Assembly (NCBI GenBank): GCA_030040815.1
Contig: JASHSZ010000443.1
Coordinates: forward strand, 1 to 5,017
Length of the DNA stretch: 5,017 nt
Origin: Streptosporangiaceae bacterium
GTDB taxonomy: Bacteria; Actinomycetota; Actinomycetes; Streptosporangiales; Streptosporangiaceae
Reading direction: 5' to 3'
Under the pieces are notes generated by a model. It did not search any database and was not told the DNA's origin. It worked only from the letters and a program-made list of their open reading frames with translations. A program made the translations under genes and the position numbers. This document shows, in pieces, positions 1 to 5,017 of this stretch (positions are counted from its first letter, which is position 1; every line of letters begins with the position of its first letter).

Positions 1-44
1 ACAGTTATTGCCAGAACGTAATGACCGATTCGCCTGCCGGTCAC
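1..44 (-). CDS. Possible N-terminal fragment of a gene leaving the left edge
   Basis: On the minus strand a GTG codon at 44-42 opens a frame that runs to the edge and reads MTGRRIGHYVLAIT. A GGAAGG Shine-Dalgarno-like run at 60-55 lies 10 nt before it, and an in-frame TGA at 71-69 rules out a much earlier start. The peptide faintly recalls the first strand of bacterial Ser/Thr kinase domains (R-I-G-x-Y-x-L), but 14 residues cannot settle this. Only about half of its codons end in G or C, below the other genes here. Competing readings exist on the plus strand: a frame ending at TAA 19-21 and another ending at TAG 84-86, either of which could be the tail of a gene entering from the left. This is a weak call. 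Confidence 0.25.
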   Translation of the reverse strand, partial: MTGRRIGHYVLAIT

Positions 45-301
45 CTTACCGTCGCCTTCCGGAGCGAGTCAGGCTCGGCGGGCTAGCCGATCGGCGCGCC
101 AGCGAGCCGTCCTGCGGCGCCGCGGCGAGAGCGTCGGGCTGCGCCAGAACCGGGAGCATTGCCACGTGTTCGCGGCGGCCGACGAGCCATCGGCCGCGCC
201 GACGGAAGACGCGCCCGACGTCCAGCCAGCGGTGGCCCTTTCGGCTACTCCGCTCAGACTTGGGGCGCCGTGGAAGCCTCCGGCACCGCACCAGCTCGTC
301 G
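45..301. other. Non-coding gap downstream of the repeat-tail protein
   Basis: No convincing gene is visible here. Open frames cross it on both strands, but their products are arginine- and serine-rich and lack a Shine-Dalgarno site, so they look like frame shadows of GC-rich DNA. A 7-bp inverted repeat, GCGGCCG at 175-181 and CGGCCGC at 191-197, may be chance in such GC-rich sequence. The hairpin at 264-287 is listed separately. Confidence 0.5.
264..287 (-). terminator. Candidate terminator hairpin after the repeat-tail gene
   Basis: The arms are GGCGCCG (264-270) and CGGCACC (281-287), with a 10-nt loop that has a small GGA/TCC inner pairing. In minus-strand RNA all seven positions pair, one as G-U. 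In plus-strand RNA that position is a C-A mismatch, so the hairpin favours the minus strand. It begins about 14 nt past the TAA of the upstream minus-strand gene. No U-tract follows, which is common for actinobacterial terminators but lowers certainty. Confidence 0.35.
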
Positions 302-1045
302 TTACGGCGGCGGTGACTGTCCGCCCGGCTGCGGCGGTTCGCCGGCTTGCTCGGGAGGCTGGCCCCAGCCCTGCTGCGGAGGCTGGCCGTACTGCTGCGG
401 AGGCTGGCCCCAGCCCTGCTGGGGAGGCTGGCCGTACTGCTGCGGAGGCTGGCCGTACTGCTGCGGAGGCTGGCCGTACTGCTGCGGAGGCTGGCCCCAG
501 CCCTGCTGGCCATAGCCCTGCTGGCCGTAGCCGACCTGCGGGTAGCCGGCGCCAATCGGGTTAGTGGCCATTTTCGCGGCGGCGAAGAACGCGGAGGAAT
601 CGCGCTGGTACAGCATGATCAGCGCCGTAATGGCGACGCCAAAGTAGACGATTATCAGAACCTTGGCGACGGCTGGCCCGAACCTCAGTACCAAGATGAA
701 CTGCAGGCACGTGAAGGCGAAGAAGACGGTGGACAATACCCGCGCCCACGACCGGCCCGCCTGGAGCTTCCATAGCATCCAGAGCCACAAGCCGACCTGG
801 ATGACTGCCTCGAAGACCACTCCGCCGACAAAGGCACCGTGGTACGTGGCTGTGTTGGTGGTCTGCGCCGTGATCAGATCGTTCGTCAGCACGCCGCTCA
901 CGATGCAGTAGACGACGGACAGGCCAGCACCGGCCCACATGAGCCCGATGGCCCGCCGCATGGAATCGGGCAGCGCGGGCTTGGCGCCGGGCCCCATCCC
1001 GTATGGCGACGGTGCCTGCGGATATTGCCAGGTCGGGTTAGCCAT
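302..1045 (-). CDS. Four-helix membrane protein with C-terminal Y/W-G-Q-P-P-Q-Q repeats
   Basis: This 247-residue protein has no assigned function. It starts with a short Pro/Tyr/Gly-rich stretch (1-25), followed by four hydrophobic segments at about 31-53, 70-94, 100-121 and 126-147. The G-L-W-L-W-M-L-W-K and G-R-S-W-A-R-V-L-S-T-V-F-F stretches resemble a family of small actinobacterial membrane proteins that I know only as hypothetical. After helix 4 the R-D-S-S-A-F-F motif leads into a tail of about 75 residues rich in Gln, Gly, Pro, Tyr and Trp, with seven tandem units at 182-233. With four helices both termini should lie on the same side, probably the cytoplasm. The ATG start is supported by AAGGAA at 1057-1052, six nt upstream. 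The gene seems monocistronic, with its own promoter candidate. The gene call is firm; function is unknown. Confidence 0.85.
   Translation of the reverse strand: MANPTWQYPQAPSPYGMGPGAKPALPDSMRRAIGLMWAGAGLSVVYCIVSGVLTNDLITAQTTNTATYHGAFVGGVVFEAVIQVGLWLWMLWKLQAGRSWARVLSTVFFAFTCLQFILVLRFGPAVAKVLIIVYFGVAITALIMLYQRDSSAFFAAAKMATNPIGAGYPQVGYGQQGYGQQGWGQPPQQYGQPPQQYGQPPQQYGQPPQQGWGQPPQQYGQPPQQGWGQPPEQAGEPPQPGGQSPPP
347..502 (-). repeat. In-frame 21/24-bp tandem repeat coding for YGQPPQQ / GWGQPPQQ units
   Basis: Seven direct units lie inside the membrane protein gene. Four are 21-bp units coding YGQPPQQ and three are 24-bp units coding GWGQPPQQ (the last reads GWGQPPEQ). In protein order they run W, Y, Y, Y, W, Y, W. 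Units of the same type are nearly identical at DNA level, which suggests recent expansion by slippage or recombination. Because the unit lengths are multiples of three, gain or loss changes tail length without breaking the frame. Degenerate G-Y-G-Q-Q units lie just before the array, at residues 172-181. Confidence 0.9.
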
Positions 1046-1100
1046 GCCAGTTTCCTTGCGTCACCGGGCTCGCCGATCGCTGCGGCCGAGCACGAAGGCA

Positions 1101-1129
1101 ACCTTGCAAGTCGCCAGTGACGATGTCAA
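1101..1129 (-). promoter_or_regulatory. Candidate sigma-70-type promoter of the repeat-tail protein gene
   Basis: On the minus strand a perfect TTGACA -35 hexamer occupies 1129-1124. After 17 nt comes CAAGGT at 1106-1101 as a weak -10, keeping only the conserved A at position 2 and T at position 6. Transcription would begin near 1094, giving a leader of about 50 nt before the ATG at 1045. The -35 box and spacing are good; the -10 is poor. Confidence 0.45.
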
Positions 1130-1176
1130 TAGCCGCGGGCGCGAGCAACTCCGTCGCACGATTGCTCCGGCTCGCG

Positions 1177-1192
1177 GTGACGCTATCGTCAC
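1177..1192 (-). terminator. Short hairpin just after the DUF347-like gene
   Basis: The perfect 6-bp arms GTGACG (1177-1182) and CGTCAC (1187-1192) flank a 4-nt loop and begin two bases past the TGA at 1197-1195. A weak terminator is possible. The same bases belong to the half-site cluster, so the hairpin may instead be an operator. No U-tract follows. Confidence 0.25.
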
Positions 1193-1194
1193 AG

Positions 1195-2019
1195 TCAAGT
1201 AGCAGGCCCCTCAGTTCGCACCGGCTGACCGTCGGGCAGCCCGCCGGCAGTCGCCGGCTGCTGGATGTCATACCGCGCCGCCGCTGTATAGACCACCAGC
1301 ACCGCGAGCAGCAGCACGAGGACGACGGCGACCGGGCCGTCGCCGTAGTCCAGGCCGGAGATATGGCGCGGCTTGGAGAACCAGTCGGCGATGGAAGCCC
1401 CGAGGGGTCTGGTCACCACGTAGGCGAACCAGAAGCACAGCACCGAGTTCAGGCCCAACCGGGACCAGGCCACCGCCGGAATCGTGATCACGATCGCGAA
1501 CAGCACGATCGAGCCCAGATAACCGAAGTGCAGGACCGACGCGGTGAAGTCGCCAAGCGCGGTGCCCAGGGCGAACGTGGCGTAGACGGTGGCCCAGTAG
1601 TACACCTCCCGGCGTCGCGTCACGATGCTGTGGAACGACAGCGTGCGCTCGCTGCGGTGCCACAGCCAGAAGATCGCGGCGAGCACCACGGCCCAGATCG
1701 TGGTCGTGCCGCCGTAGGGGATGCCCATTTTCAGGTGCATAAAATCGGCGGCACCGGTACCGAAGATCGCGATCGCCAGCGCCAGGAACCAGTACGCGGC
1801 CGCGATGTACCGCCGGGTGCTGAACTGGATCACGGCCGCGATCACGAAGATCGCGACCTCGACCACGCCGGCCAGCGCGTAGCCGTGCAGCGCCAGGTAG
1901 TCGGAGGTTGCCTCGCCGGCCGCGGTTGTCAGCAGCTTGAGCACCCAGAAGAAGAAGGTCACCTCGGGCACCTTGGCGGCGATCGGCTCCCGCCAAGACG
2001 CGGCGGCGGCGTGGGTCAT
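1195..2019 (-). CDS. DUF347-repeat (COG4705-like) integral membrane protein
   Basis: This 274-residue protein has seven or eight hydrophobic segments spread over residues 17-247. It shows the layout of the DUF347 repeat family (PF03988, COG4705): four related helices each carrying a small-residue motif ending in an acid. Here they are G-E-A-T-S-D (35-40), G-T-G-A-A-D (87-92), G-T-A-L-G-D (152-157) and R-P-L-G-A-S-I-A-D-W (204-213). The N-terminal K-V-P-E-V-T-F-F-F-W (16-25) is also typical as I recall the family. Four acids repeated within the membrane would suit ion or small-solute transport, but that is inference; I cannot name a substrate. The polar tail (250-274) is probably cytoplasmic. 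The ATG start is supported by GAAGGGAA at 2032-2025. A 212-bp gap separates it from the gene upstream, so it likely has its own promoter. Family assignment is from memory of motifs. Confidence 0.85.
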   Translation of the reverse strand: MTHAAAASWREPIAAKVPEVTFFFWVLKLLTTAAGEATSDYLALHGYALAGVVEVAIFVIAAVIQFSTRRYIAAAYWFLALAIAIFGTGAADFMHLKMGIPYGGTTTIWAVVLAAIFWLWHRSERTLSFHSIVTRRREVYYWATVYATFALGTALGDFTASVLHFGYLGSIVLFAIVITIPAVAWSRLGLNSVLCFWFAYVVTRPLGASIADWFSKPRHISGLDYGDGPVAVVLVLLLAVLVVYTAAARYDIQQPATAGGLPDGQPVRTEGPAT

Positions 2020-2231
2020 CCGCGTTCCCTTCAGGTCCCTGAGGTTGACAGCACTCTACTGGCCAGCAACCCGGTTCCCCCCTACAGACCGCCAGGGGCG
2101 CTCACCGACCGCTGCTGGCGGACCACGCGCTGACGACATTCCTGGCGGCGGCGTCGGCTGGGCCCCCTCGGACCGAGAGGGGGCGCTCTGCGGCGAGGCG
2201 AGCGACCCCGTTCCCTTCCCACCACCGTTCT
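2020..2231 (-). promoter_or_regulatory. Intergenic region with a weak -10 box for the DUF347-like gene
   Basis: This gap should carry the promoter of the downstream minus-strand gene. The best -10 candidate is TAGAGT, read on the minus strand at 2058-2053, 33 nt before the ATG and matching the actinobacterial TAnnnT pattern. No good -35 stands 16-18 nt further upstream. Inverted pentamers GGTTG (2043-2047) and CAACC (2067-2071) flank this box, with a CTGGCCAG palindrome beside it. No gene is visible in the gap. Confidence 0.3.
2162..2184 (-). terminator. GC-rich terminator hairpin after the flippase-like gene
   Basis: The perfect 8-bp arms GCCCCCTC (2162-2169) and GAGGGGGC (2177-2184) enclose a 7-nt loop. 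The hairpin starts 47 nt beyond the stop codon of the minus-strand flippase-like gene. It is the strongest stem in the window outside the divergent operator. There is no U-tract on either strand, as is frequent in actinobacteria. Confidence 0.55.
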
Positions 2232-3347
2232 TCAACTGGCGGCGTCGGGCTCGATCGCGGCCTGTTGAGCAGGCCGCCGCCGCCACTGGAGCGCGACCAG
2301 GCCGACGCTGGCCCAGCCGACCGCGATGGCGAGCCAGTAGTTCACGATGCGGAAGGCGAGCACGGCAGCGACCGCGGGGACGCGGCTCGCGCCGTAGGCG
2401 ACGAGCACAACCGCCAGGCTGCCCTCCACGATGCCGAGGCCGCCCGGCACGATCGGCAGCGAGCCCGCAACCACCGCCGCGCCATAAGCCAGCAGCACGC
2501 CGCGCCACGGCACCGCCGCGTGGACGGCGCCGAAGCTGCACACCAGGCACAGGAAGTCGAAGATCCACGTGGCAGTGGCCAGGGCGACGACGCCGAGGGT
2601 AGATCGCGGCGACAGCGGAATGTCCCGCATTCGGACCAGCGTCGCCTCGATCCGCGCGAGCAGCCCACGGGGGCGCCGACCCGCACGCCGCTGCAGCCAG
2701 CCCGCCACCCCGCTCGCCAGCCGCAGCAGCAGATCACGGCGCACCAGCACCGCGCCTGCTGCCACGACTACCACCAGGCCGAGGGCGGTGACGCCGACAC
2801 CCGCCGGACTCGCGCCCGCGCCGCTGGCTACCGCGCTCGCCACCAGCGCCACCACGACTCCGACCAGGAGCACCGCCGACATGCCCACAGCCTGCGCGAT
2901 CAGGATCGTGAAGATGCTCCAGCCAGCGCTCGCGGCGCTCGCCCCGCGTCGCCGGTAGTACCGGTACCGGTAGGCGCTGGACACCGCGGGCTCGCCGGGC
3001 ACCGTGCAGTTGACCGCGTCGTTGGCCAGCGAGAGAAGGAACAGGCCGGGCAGCGGCACCATCGCGCCCGCGTGGCGAAGCACGCGCTGCTGCAGCCGCG
3101 CGTAGGCGAGCAGCGACAGCGACTCGGCGCCGATCGCCGCCGCCACCCAGCCGGGGCTGGCGTTGCCGATCTGCCGCGTGGCGGCTACCAGCTCGCCGCG
3201 CCTGCCAACAAGCAGCACCAGCACGACGATCCCGATGACGATGCCGAGGGCGTAGCGCACCAGTTCGCCGACCGTGCGCCTGGCCACGGTGCGGGCCGCT
3301 CGGGACGACTCCCCTGGACCCCCCGCAGCGGCGAGATCATCCGCCAT
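2232..3347 (-). CDS. Flippase-like membrane protein, LPG synthase TM domain (YbhN/UPF0104) family
   Basis: This 371-residue integral membrane protein matches the transmembrane half of lysylphosphatidylglycerol synthases (PF03706). The clearest signature is S-L-P-I-V-P-G-G-L-G-I-V-E-G at 296-309, followed by R-I-V-N-Y-W at 333-338. An earlier T-V-P-G-E-P with a Tyr/Arg-rich stretch ending in R-R-R-G (115-135) fits the other conserved loop. Hydrophobic segments fall near 31-47, 64-80, 98-112, 143-172, 183-202, 249-275, 283-299, 307-330 and 335-353. No aminoacyl-transferase domain follows, so it is not a complete MprF. Relatives are thought to move lipids or lipid-linked substrates across the membrane; the substrate here is unknown. 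I chose the ATG at 3347 because a longer open frame, back to 3746, would lie opposite the sulfatase and reads as low-complexity sequence. No good Shine-Dalgarno site precedes this ATG, so translation may be leaderless. The start codon lies inside a palindrome shared with the divergent sulfatase gene. Confidence 0.88.
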   Translation of the reverse strand: MADDLAAAGGPGESSRAARTVARRTVGELVRYALGIVIGIVVLVLLVGRRGELVAATRQIGNASPGWVAAAIGAESLSLLAYARLQQRVLRHAGAMVPLPGLFLLSLANDAVNCTVPGEPAVSSAYRYRYYRRRGASAASAGWSIFTILIAQAVGMSAVLLVGVVVALVASAVASGAGASPAGVGVTALGLVVVVAAGAVLVRRDLLLRLASGVAGWLQRRAGRRPRGLLARIEATLVRMRDIPLSPRSTLGVVALATATWIFDFLCLVCSFGAVHAAVPWRGVLLAYGAAVVAGSLPIVPGGLGIVEGSLAVVLVAYGASRVPAVAAVLAFRIVNYWLAIAVGWASVGLVALQWRRRPAQQAAIEPDAAS

Positions 3348-3371
3348 CGGTCCATGATGATGGACCGATGG
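3344..3371. promoter_or_regulatory. Perfect 12-bp inverted repeat, likely operator of the divergent pair
   Basis: The left arm CCATCGGTCCAT (3344-3355) and right arm ATGGACCGATGG (3360-3371) are exact reverse complements, separated by GATG. The left arm covers the flippase-like start codon (3347-3345) and the right arm ends 35 bp before the sulfatase GTG. The core half-site GGTCC/GGACC recurs: GGACC at 3316-3320 and 3362-3366, GGTCC at 3349-3353 and 3371-3375. The last two of these form a second inverted repeat, again around GATG. Such symmetry suits a dimeric transcription factor blocking both genes. I could not match it to a known regulator, and no clear -35/-10 pair is visible for either gene. 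Confidence 0.65.
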
Positions 3372-3390
3372 GTCCGGCGACCAGCCGGCA

Positions 3391-3400
3391 GAAGGGAGAG
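3391..3400 (+). promoter_or_regulatory. Shine-Dalgarno site that sets the sulfatase start
   Basis: The purine run GAAGGGAGAG lies just upstream of the GTG at 3407-3409, with 8 nt between the GGGAG core and the start. An in-frame ATG at 3368 has no such site and sits within the palindrome, so GTG is preferred. Using the ATG would add 13 residues. Confidence 0.7.
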
Positions 3401-3406
3401 CCGGAC

Positions 3407-5017
3407 GTGGCACCGTACTTTGGCGGCCGGATCGGGACGGACTGGCGGAACTCGGAGCCCTGGTGGCCGCCCGTGTCGGCGCCGCCGGACGGCGCGCCCA
3501 ATGTGCTGCTCGTGGTGTTGGACGATGTCGGCTACGCCCAACTGGGCTGCTACGGCTCCGACATCGCCACGCCGGTACTCGACGGCCTCGCGGCGGGCGG
3601 CGTGCGGCTGGCAAACTTCCACACCACGGCGCTGTGCTCGCCGACCCGGGTTTGCCTGCTGACCGGGCGCAACCACCATCGCAGTGGCATGGGCAGGGTC
3701 GCGGACCTCGCGATCGGCTTCCCCGGCTATTGGGGCAGGCCGCCACGGGAGAACGGCTACCTGTCGGAGATCCTGCAGGACGCCGGATACGCGTGTTACG
3801 CGGTCGGCAAGTGGCACCTGTCCCCCGAGGACGAGACGAACATGGCCGCGTCCCGCTCGACCTGGCCGCTGGCTCGCGGCTTCGACCGCTGGTACGGCTT
3901 CCACGGCGGGGAGACGCACCAGTTCGTCCCCGCGCTGTTCCATGACAACCACGCGGTGCGGCCGCCGCGCTCGATCGCCGATGGTTATCACCTCACCGAG
4001 GACCTCGCAGACCGGGCCATCGAGTTTCTCGGTGACCTGCGGGCGGTCGACGCGGCCAGGCCGTTCTTCCTGTACTTCGCCACCGGTGCCTGCCACTCCC
4101 CGCATCAGCCGCCGCCGCGCTGGCTGACGCCTTACCGCGGCCAGTTCGACCTGGGCTGGGACGCGTGGCGGTCGGCCGTCTTCGAGCGGCAGCTCGCCAC
4201 TGGCCTGCTGCCGCCAGGCACGGCGCTGTCGAGGCGGCCGGCCTGGGTCCCGGCGTGGGAATCGCTGAGCCAGCGGGACCAGGCAGTGGCGGCGCGCTTC
4301 ATGGAGTGCTTCGCCGGGTTCCTGTCACACGCCGACGAGCAGCTCGGCCGCGTGCTGGATTTCCTGCGGGACCGAGGCGAGCTCGATAACACCGTCGTGT
4401 GCGTCGTCTCCGATAACGGGGCCAGCGCCGAGGGCGGCGCCGAGGGGTCCATCAACGACATGCGGCTGCAGAACCTCGACCCGGCGAGCCGGGACGAGAT
4501 GGCCGCCAGGATCGACGAGATTGGCGGCCCGCTCACTCACAACAACTATCCGTGGGGCTGGACGATGGCGGGCAACACGCCGTTCCGCCGGTGGAAGCGC
4601 GAGGTACACGAGGGCGGCATCGCGGACCCGTGCATCCTGTCCTGGCCTGCCGGAGCAGCCCGGGGCGTGGTCGAGACGGGTGCCGTCCGGCACCAGTTTG
4701 CGCACGCGATCGACGTGCTCCCGACCGTGCTCGAGCTGACCGGGGTGGCGGAGCCCCCCGTTCTGGGAGACGTGGCGCAGACGTCCCTCGACGGGATCAG
4801 CTTCGGTTACCTGCTGGGTGCCGCCGGGGCCGGCGCCGCGGAGCGGCACGAGACGCAGTACTTCGAGATGCTCGGCTCGCGGGCGATCTATCACCGCGGC
4901 TGGAAGGCGGTCACGTTCCATCCGGTGGGGCCGCTCTATGACGACCAGAACCCCAACGCGCCGTTCGACGAGGACGTCTGGGAGCTGTACCACGTCGCCG
5001 CCGACCTGTCCGAAACC
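3407..5017 (+). CDS. Type I (formylglycine) sulfatase / arylsulfatase, 3' end missing
   Basis: The frame is open for 537 codons to the right edge with no stop. The enzyme should hydrolyse sulfate esters with a formylglycine nucleophile. C77 in C-S-P-T-R (77-81), followed by L-L-T-G-R, is the residue converted by the formylglycine-generating enzyme. Metal ligands are D39-D40 (L-D-D-V-G) and D336-N337 (S-D-N-G-A-S). Other expected active-site residues are K135 and H137 (G-K-W-H), H230 (A-C-H-S-P-H) and K397 (R-W-K-R). All key residues are intact. N-Y-P-W-G-W-T-M-A-G-N-T-P-F (380-393) and W-E-L-Y-H-V (525-530) resemble the long mycobacterial AtsA/AtsD group of about 780 residues, so perhaps 240 more lie beyond the edge. 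By comparison, Pseudomonas AtsA is only about 536 residues and its W-Q-L-Y-D motif is near its end. No signal peptide or membrane helix is seen at the N-terminus, which suggests a cytoplasmic enzyme. Substrate cannot be read from sequence. It is divergent from the flippase-like gene. Confidence 0.95.
   Translation, partial: MAPYFGGRIGTDWRNSEPWWPPVSAPPDGAPNVLLVVLDDVGYAQLGCYGSDIATPVLDGLAAGGVRLANFHTTALCSPTRVCLLTGRNHHRSGMGRVADLAIGFPGYWGRPPRENGYLSEILQDAGYACYAVGKWHLSPEDETNMAASRSTWPLARGFDRWYGFHGGETHQFVPALFHDNHAVRPPRSIADGYHLTEDLADRAIEFLGDLRAVDAARPFFLYFATGACHSPHQPPPRWLTPYRGQFDLGWDAWRSAVFERQLATGLLPPGTALSRRPAWVPAWESLSQRDQAVAARFMECFAGFLSHADEQLGRVLDFLRDRGELDNTVVCVVSDNGASAEGGAEGSINDMRLQNLDPASRDEMAARIDEIGGPLTHNNYPWGWTMAGNTPFRRWKREVHEGGIADPCILSWPAGAARGVVETGAVRHQFAHAIDVLPTVLELTGVAEPPVLGDVAQTSLDGISFGYLLGAAGAGAAERHETQYFEMLGSRAIYHRGWKAVTFHPVGPLYDDQNPNAPFDEDVWELYHVAADLSET

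Larger units (their letters stand above)
1059..1192. promoter_or_regulatory. Cluster of four GTGACG/CGTCAC half-sites around the promoter
   Basis: The hexamer occurs at 1059-1064 (CGTCAC), 1117-1122 (GTGACG), 1177-1182 (GTGACG) and 1187-1192 (CGTCAC). The first lies next to the Shine-Dalgarno site of the repeat-tail gene, the second abuts its -35 box, and the last two form an inverted repeat with a 4-nt spacer. An additional nested pairing exists between GAGCAA (1143-1148) and TTGCTC (1162-1167), flanked by CCGCG (1133-1137) and CGCGG (1173-1177). The sites could be regulator half-sites, but no regulator gene is in the window. Confidence 0.35.

Noticed and set aside
8..316. Plus-strand 102-residue frame starting with TTG
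   Set aside because: Its product is arginine- and serine-rich and resembles no protein family; there is no Shine-Dalgarno site.
347..502. Repeat array considered as CRISPR
   Set aside because: The units are contiguous 21/24-bp direct repeats with no unique spacers and they code in frame for a protein tail.
46..555. Minus-strand open frame with S-L-R-S-S-T-A repeats
   Set aside because: It is another frame of the tandem repeat array of the membrane protein gene and has no other sign of being a protein.
159..564. Plus-strand frames with C-C-G-G-W or A-A-E-A-G repeats
   Set aside because: They are antisense readings of the same repeat array.
1117..2133. Long plus-strand frame of 338 residues
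   Set aside because: It is antisense to the DUF347-like gene and rich in Arg, His, Gln and Asp, typical of a shadow frame in high-GC DNA.
2265..3662. Plus-strand frame of 465 residues
   Set aside because: It is antisense to the flippase-like gene, then runs into the wrong frame of the sulfatase; the composition is that of a shadow.
3348..3746. N-terminal extension of the flippase-like gene, giving 504 residues
   Set aside because: It lies opposite the well-supported sulfatase gene, reads as Arg/Pro/Ser-rich low-complexity sequence and would erase the divergent promoter.
3185..4105. Minus-strand frame of 306 residues
   Set aside because: It is antisense to the sulfatase, whose catalytic motifs are intact in the plus frame.
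4325..4993. Minus-strand frame of 222 residues
   Set aside because: It is antisense to conserved parts of the sulfatase and shows no recognisable domain.

Overview
The window comes from a high-GC actinobacterium. The signs are very strong G/C bias at third codon positions, a GTG start with a purine-rich Shine-Dalgarno site, a Pro/Gln/Gly-rich membrane protein of a type common in actinobacteria, and a cytoplasmic-looking sulfatase resembling the long mycobacterial AtsA/AtsD type. The genus cannot be named from sequence alone. Nothing points to a plasmid, phage, transposon, CRISPR array or RNA gene.

Layout. Positions 1-301 are mostly non-coding; a gene may start at 44 and leave on the left, on the minus strand. 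Then come three minus-strand membrane protein genes. At 302-1045 is a four-helix protein with a tandem Y/W-G-Q-P-P-Q-Q tail. At 1195-2019 is a DUF347-repeat (COG4705-like) multi-helix protein. At 2232-3347 is a flippase-like protein of the lysylphosphatidylglycerol synthase transmembrane (YbhN/UPF0104) family. At 3407 a type I sulfatase gene starts on the plus strand and is cut by the right edge.

Gaps of 149 and 212 bp between the minus-strand genes, hairpins after the stops and separate ribosome binding sites suggest single-gene transcription units. The flippase-like gene and the sulfatase gene are divergent and share a 59-bp gap. That gap is largely filled by a perfect 12-bp inverted repeat with a 4-nt spacer, which runs over the flippase-like start codon. 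This looks like a shared operator and is the main lead in the window. Joint regulation of a sulfatase with a lipid-carrier transporter-like protein is an inference; their substrates are unknown.

A second regulatory lead is the gap upstream of the repeat-tail protein. It holds a perfect TTGACA -35 box and four copies of GTGACG/CGTCAC within 134 bp. I found no convincing new defence or mobile system.
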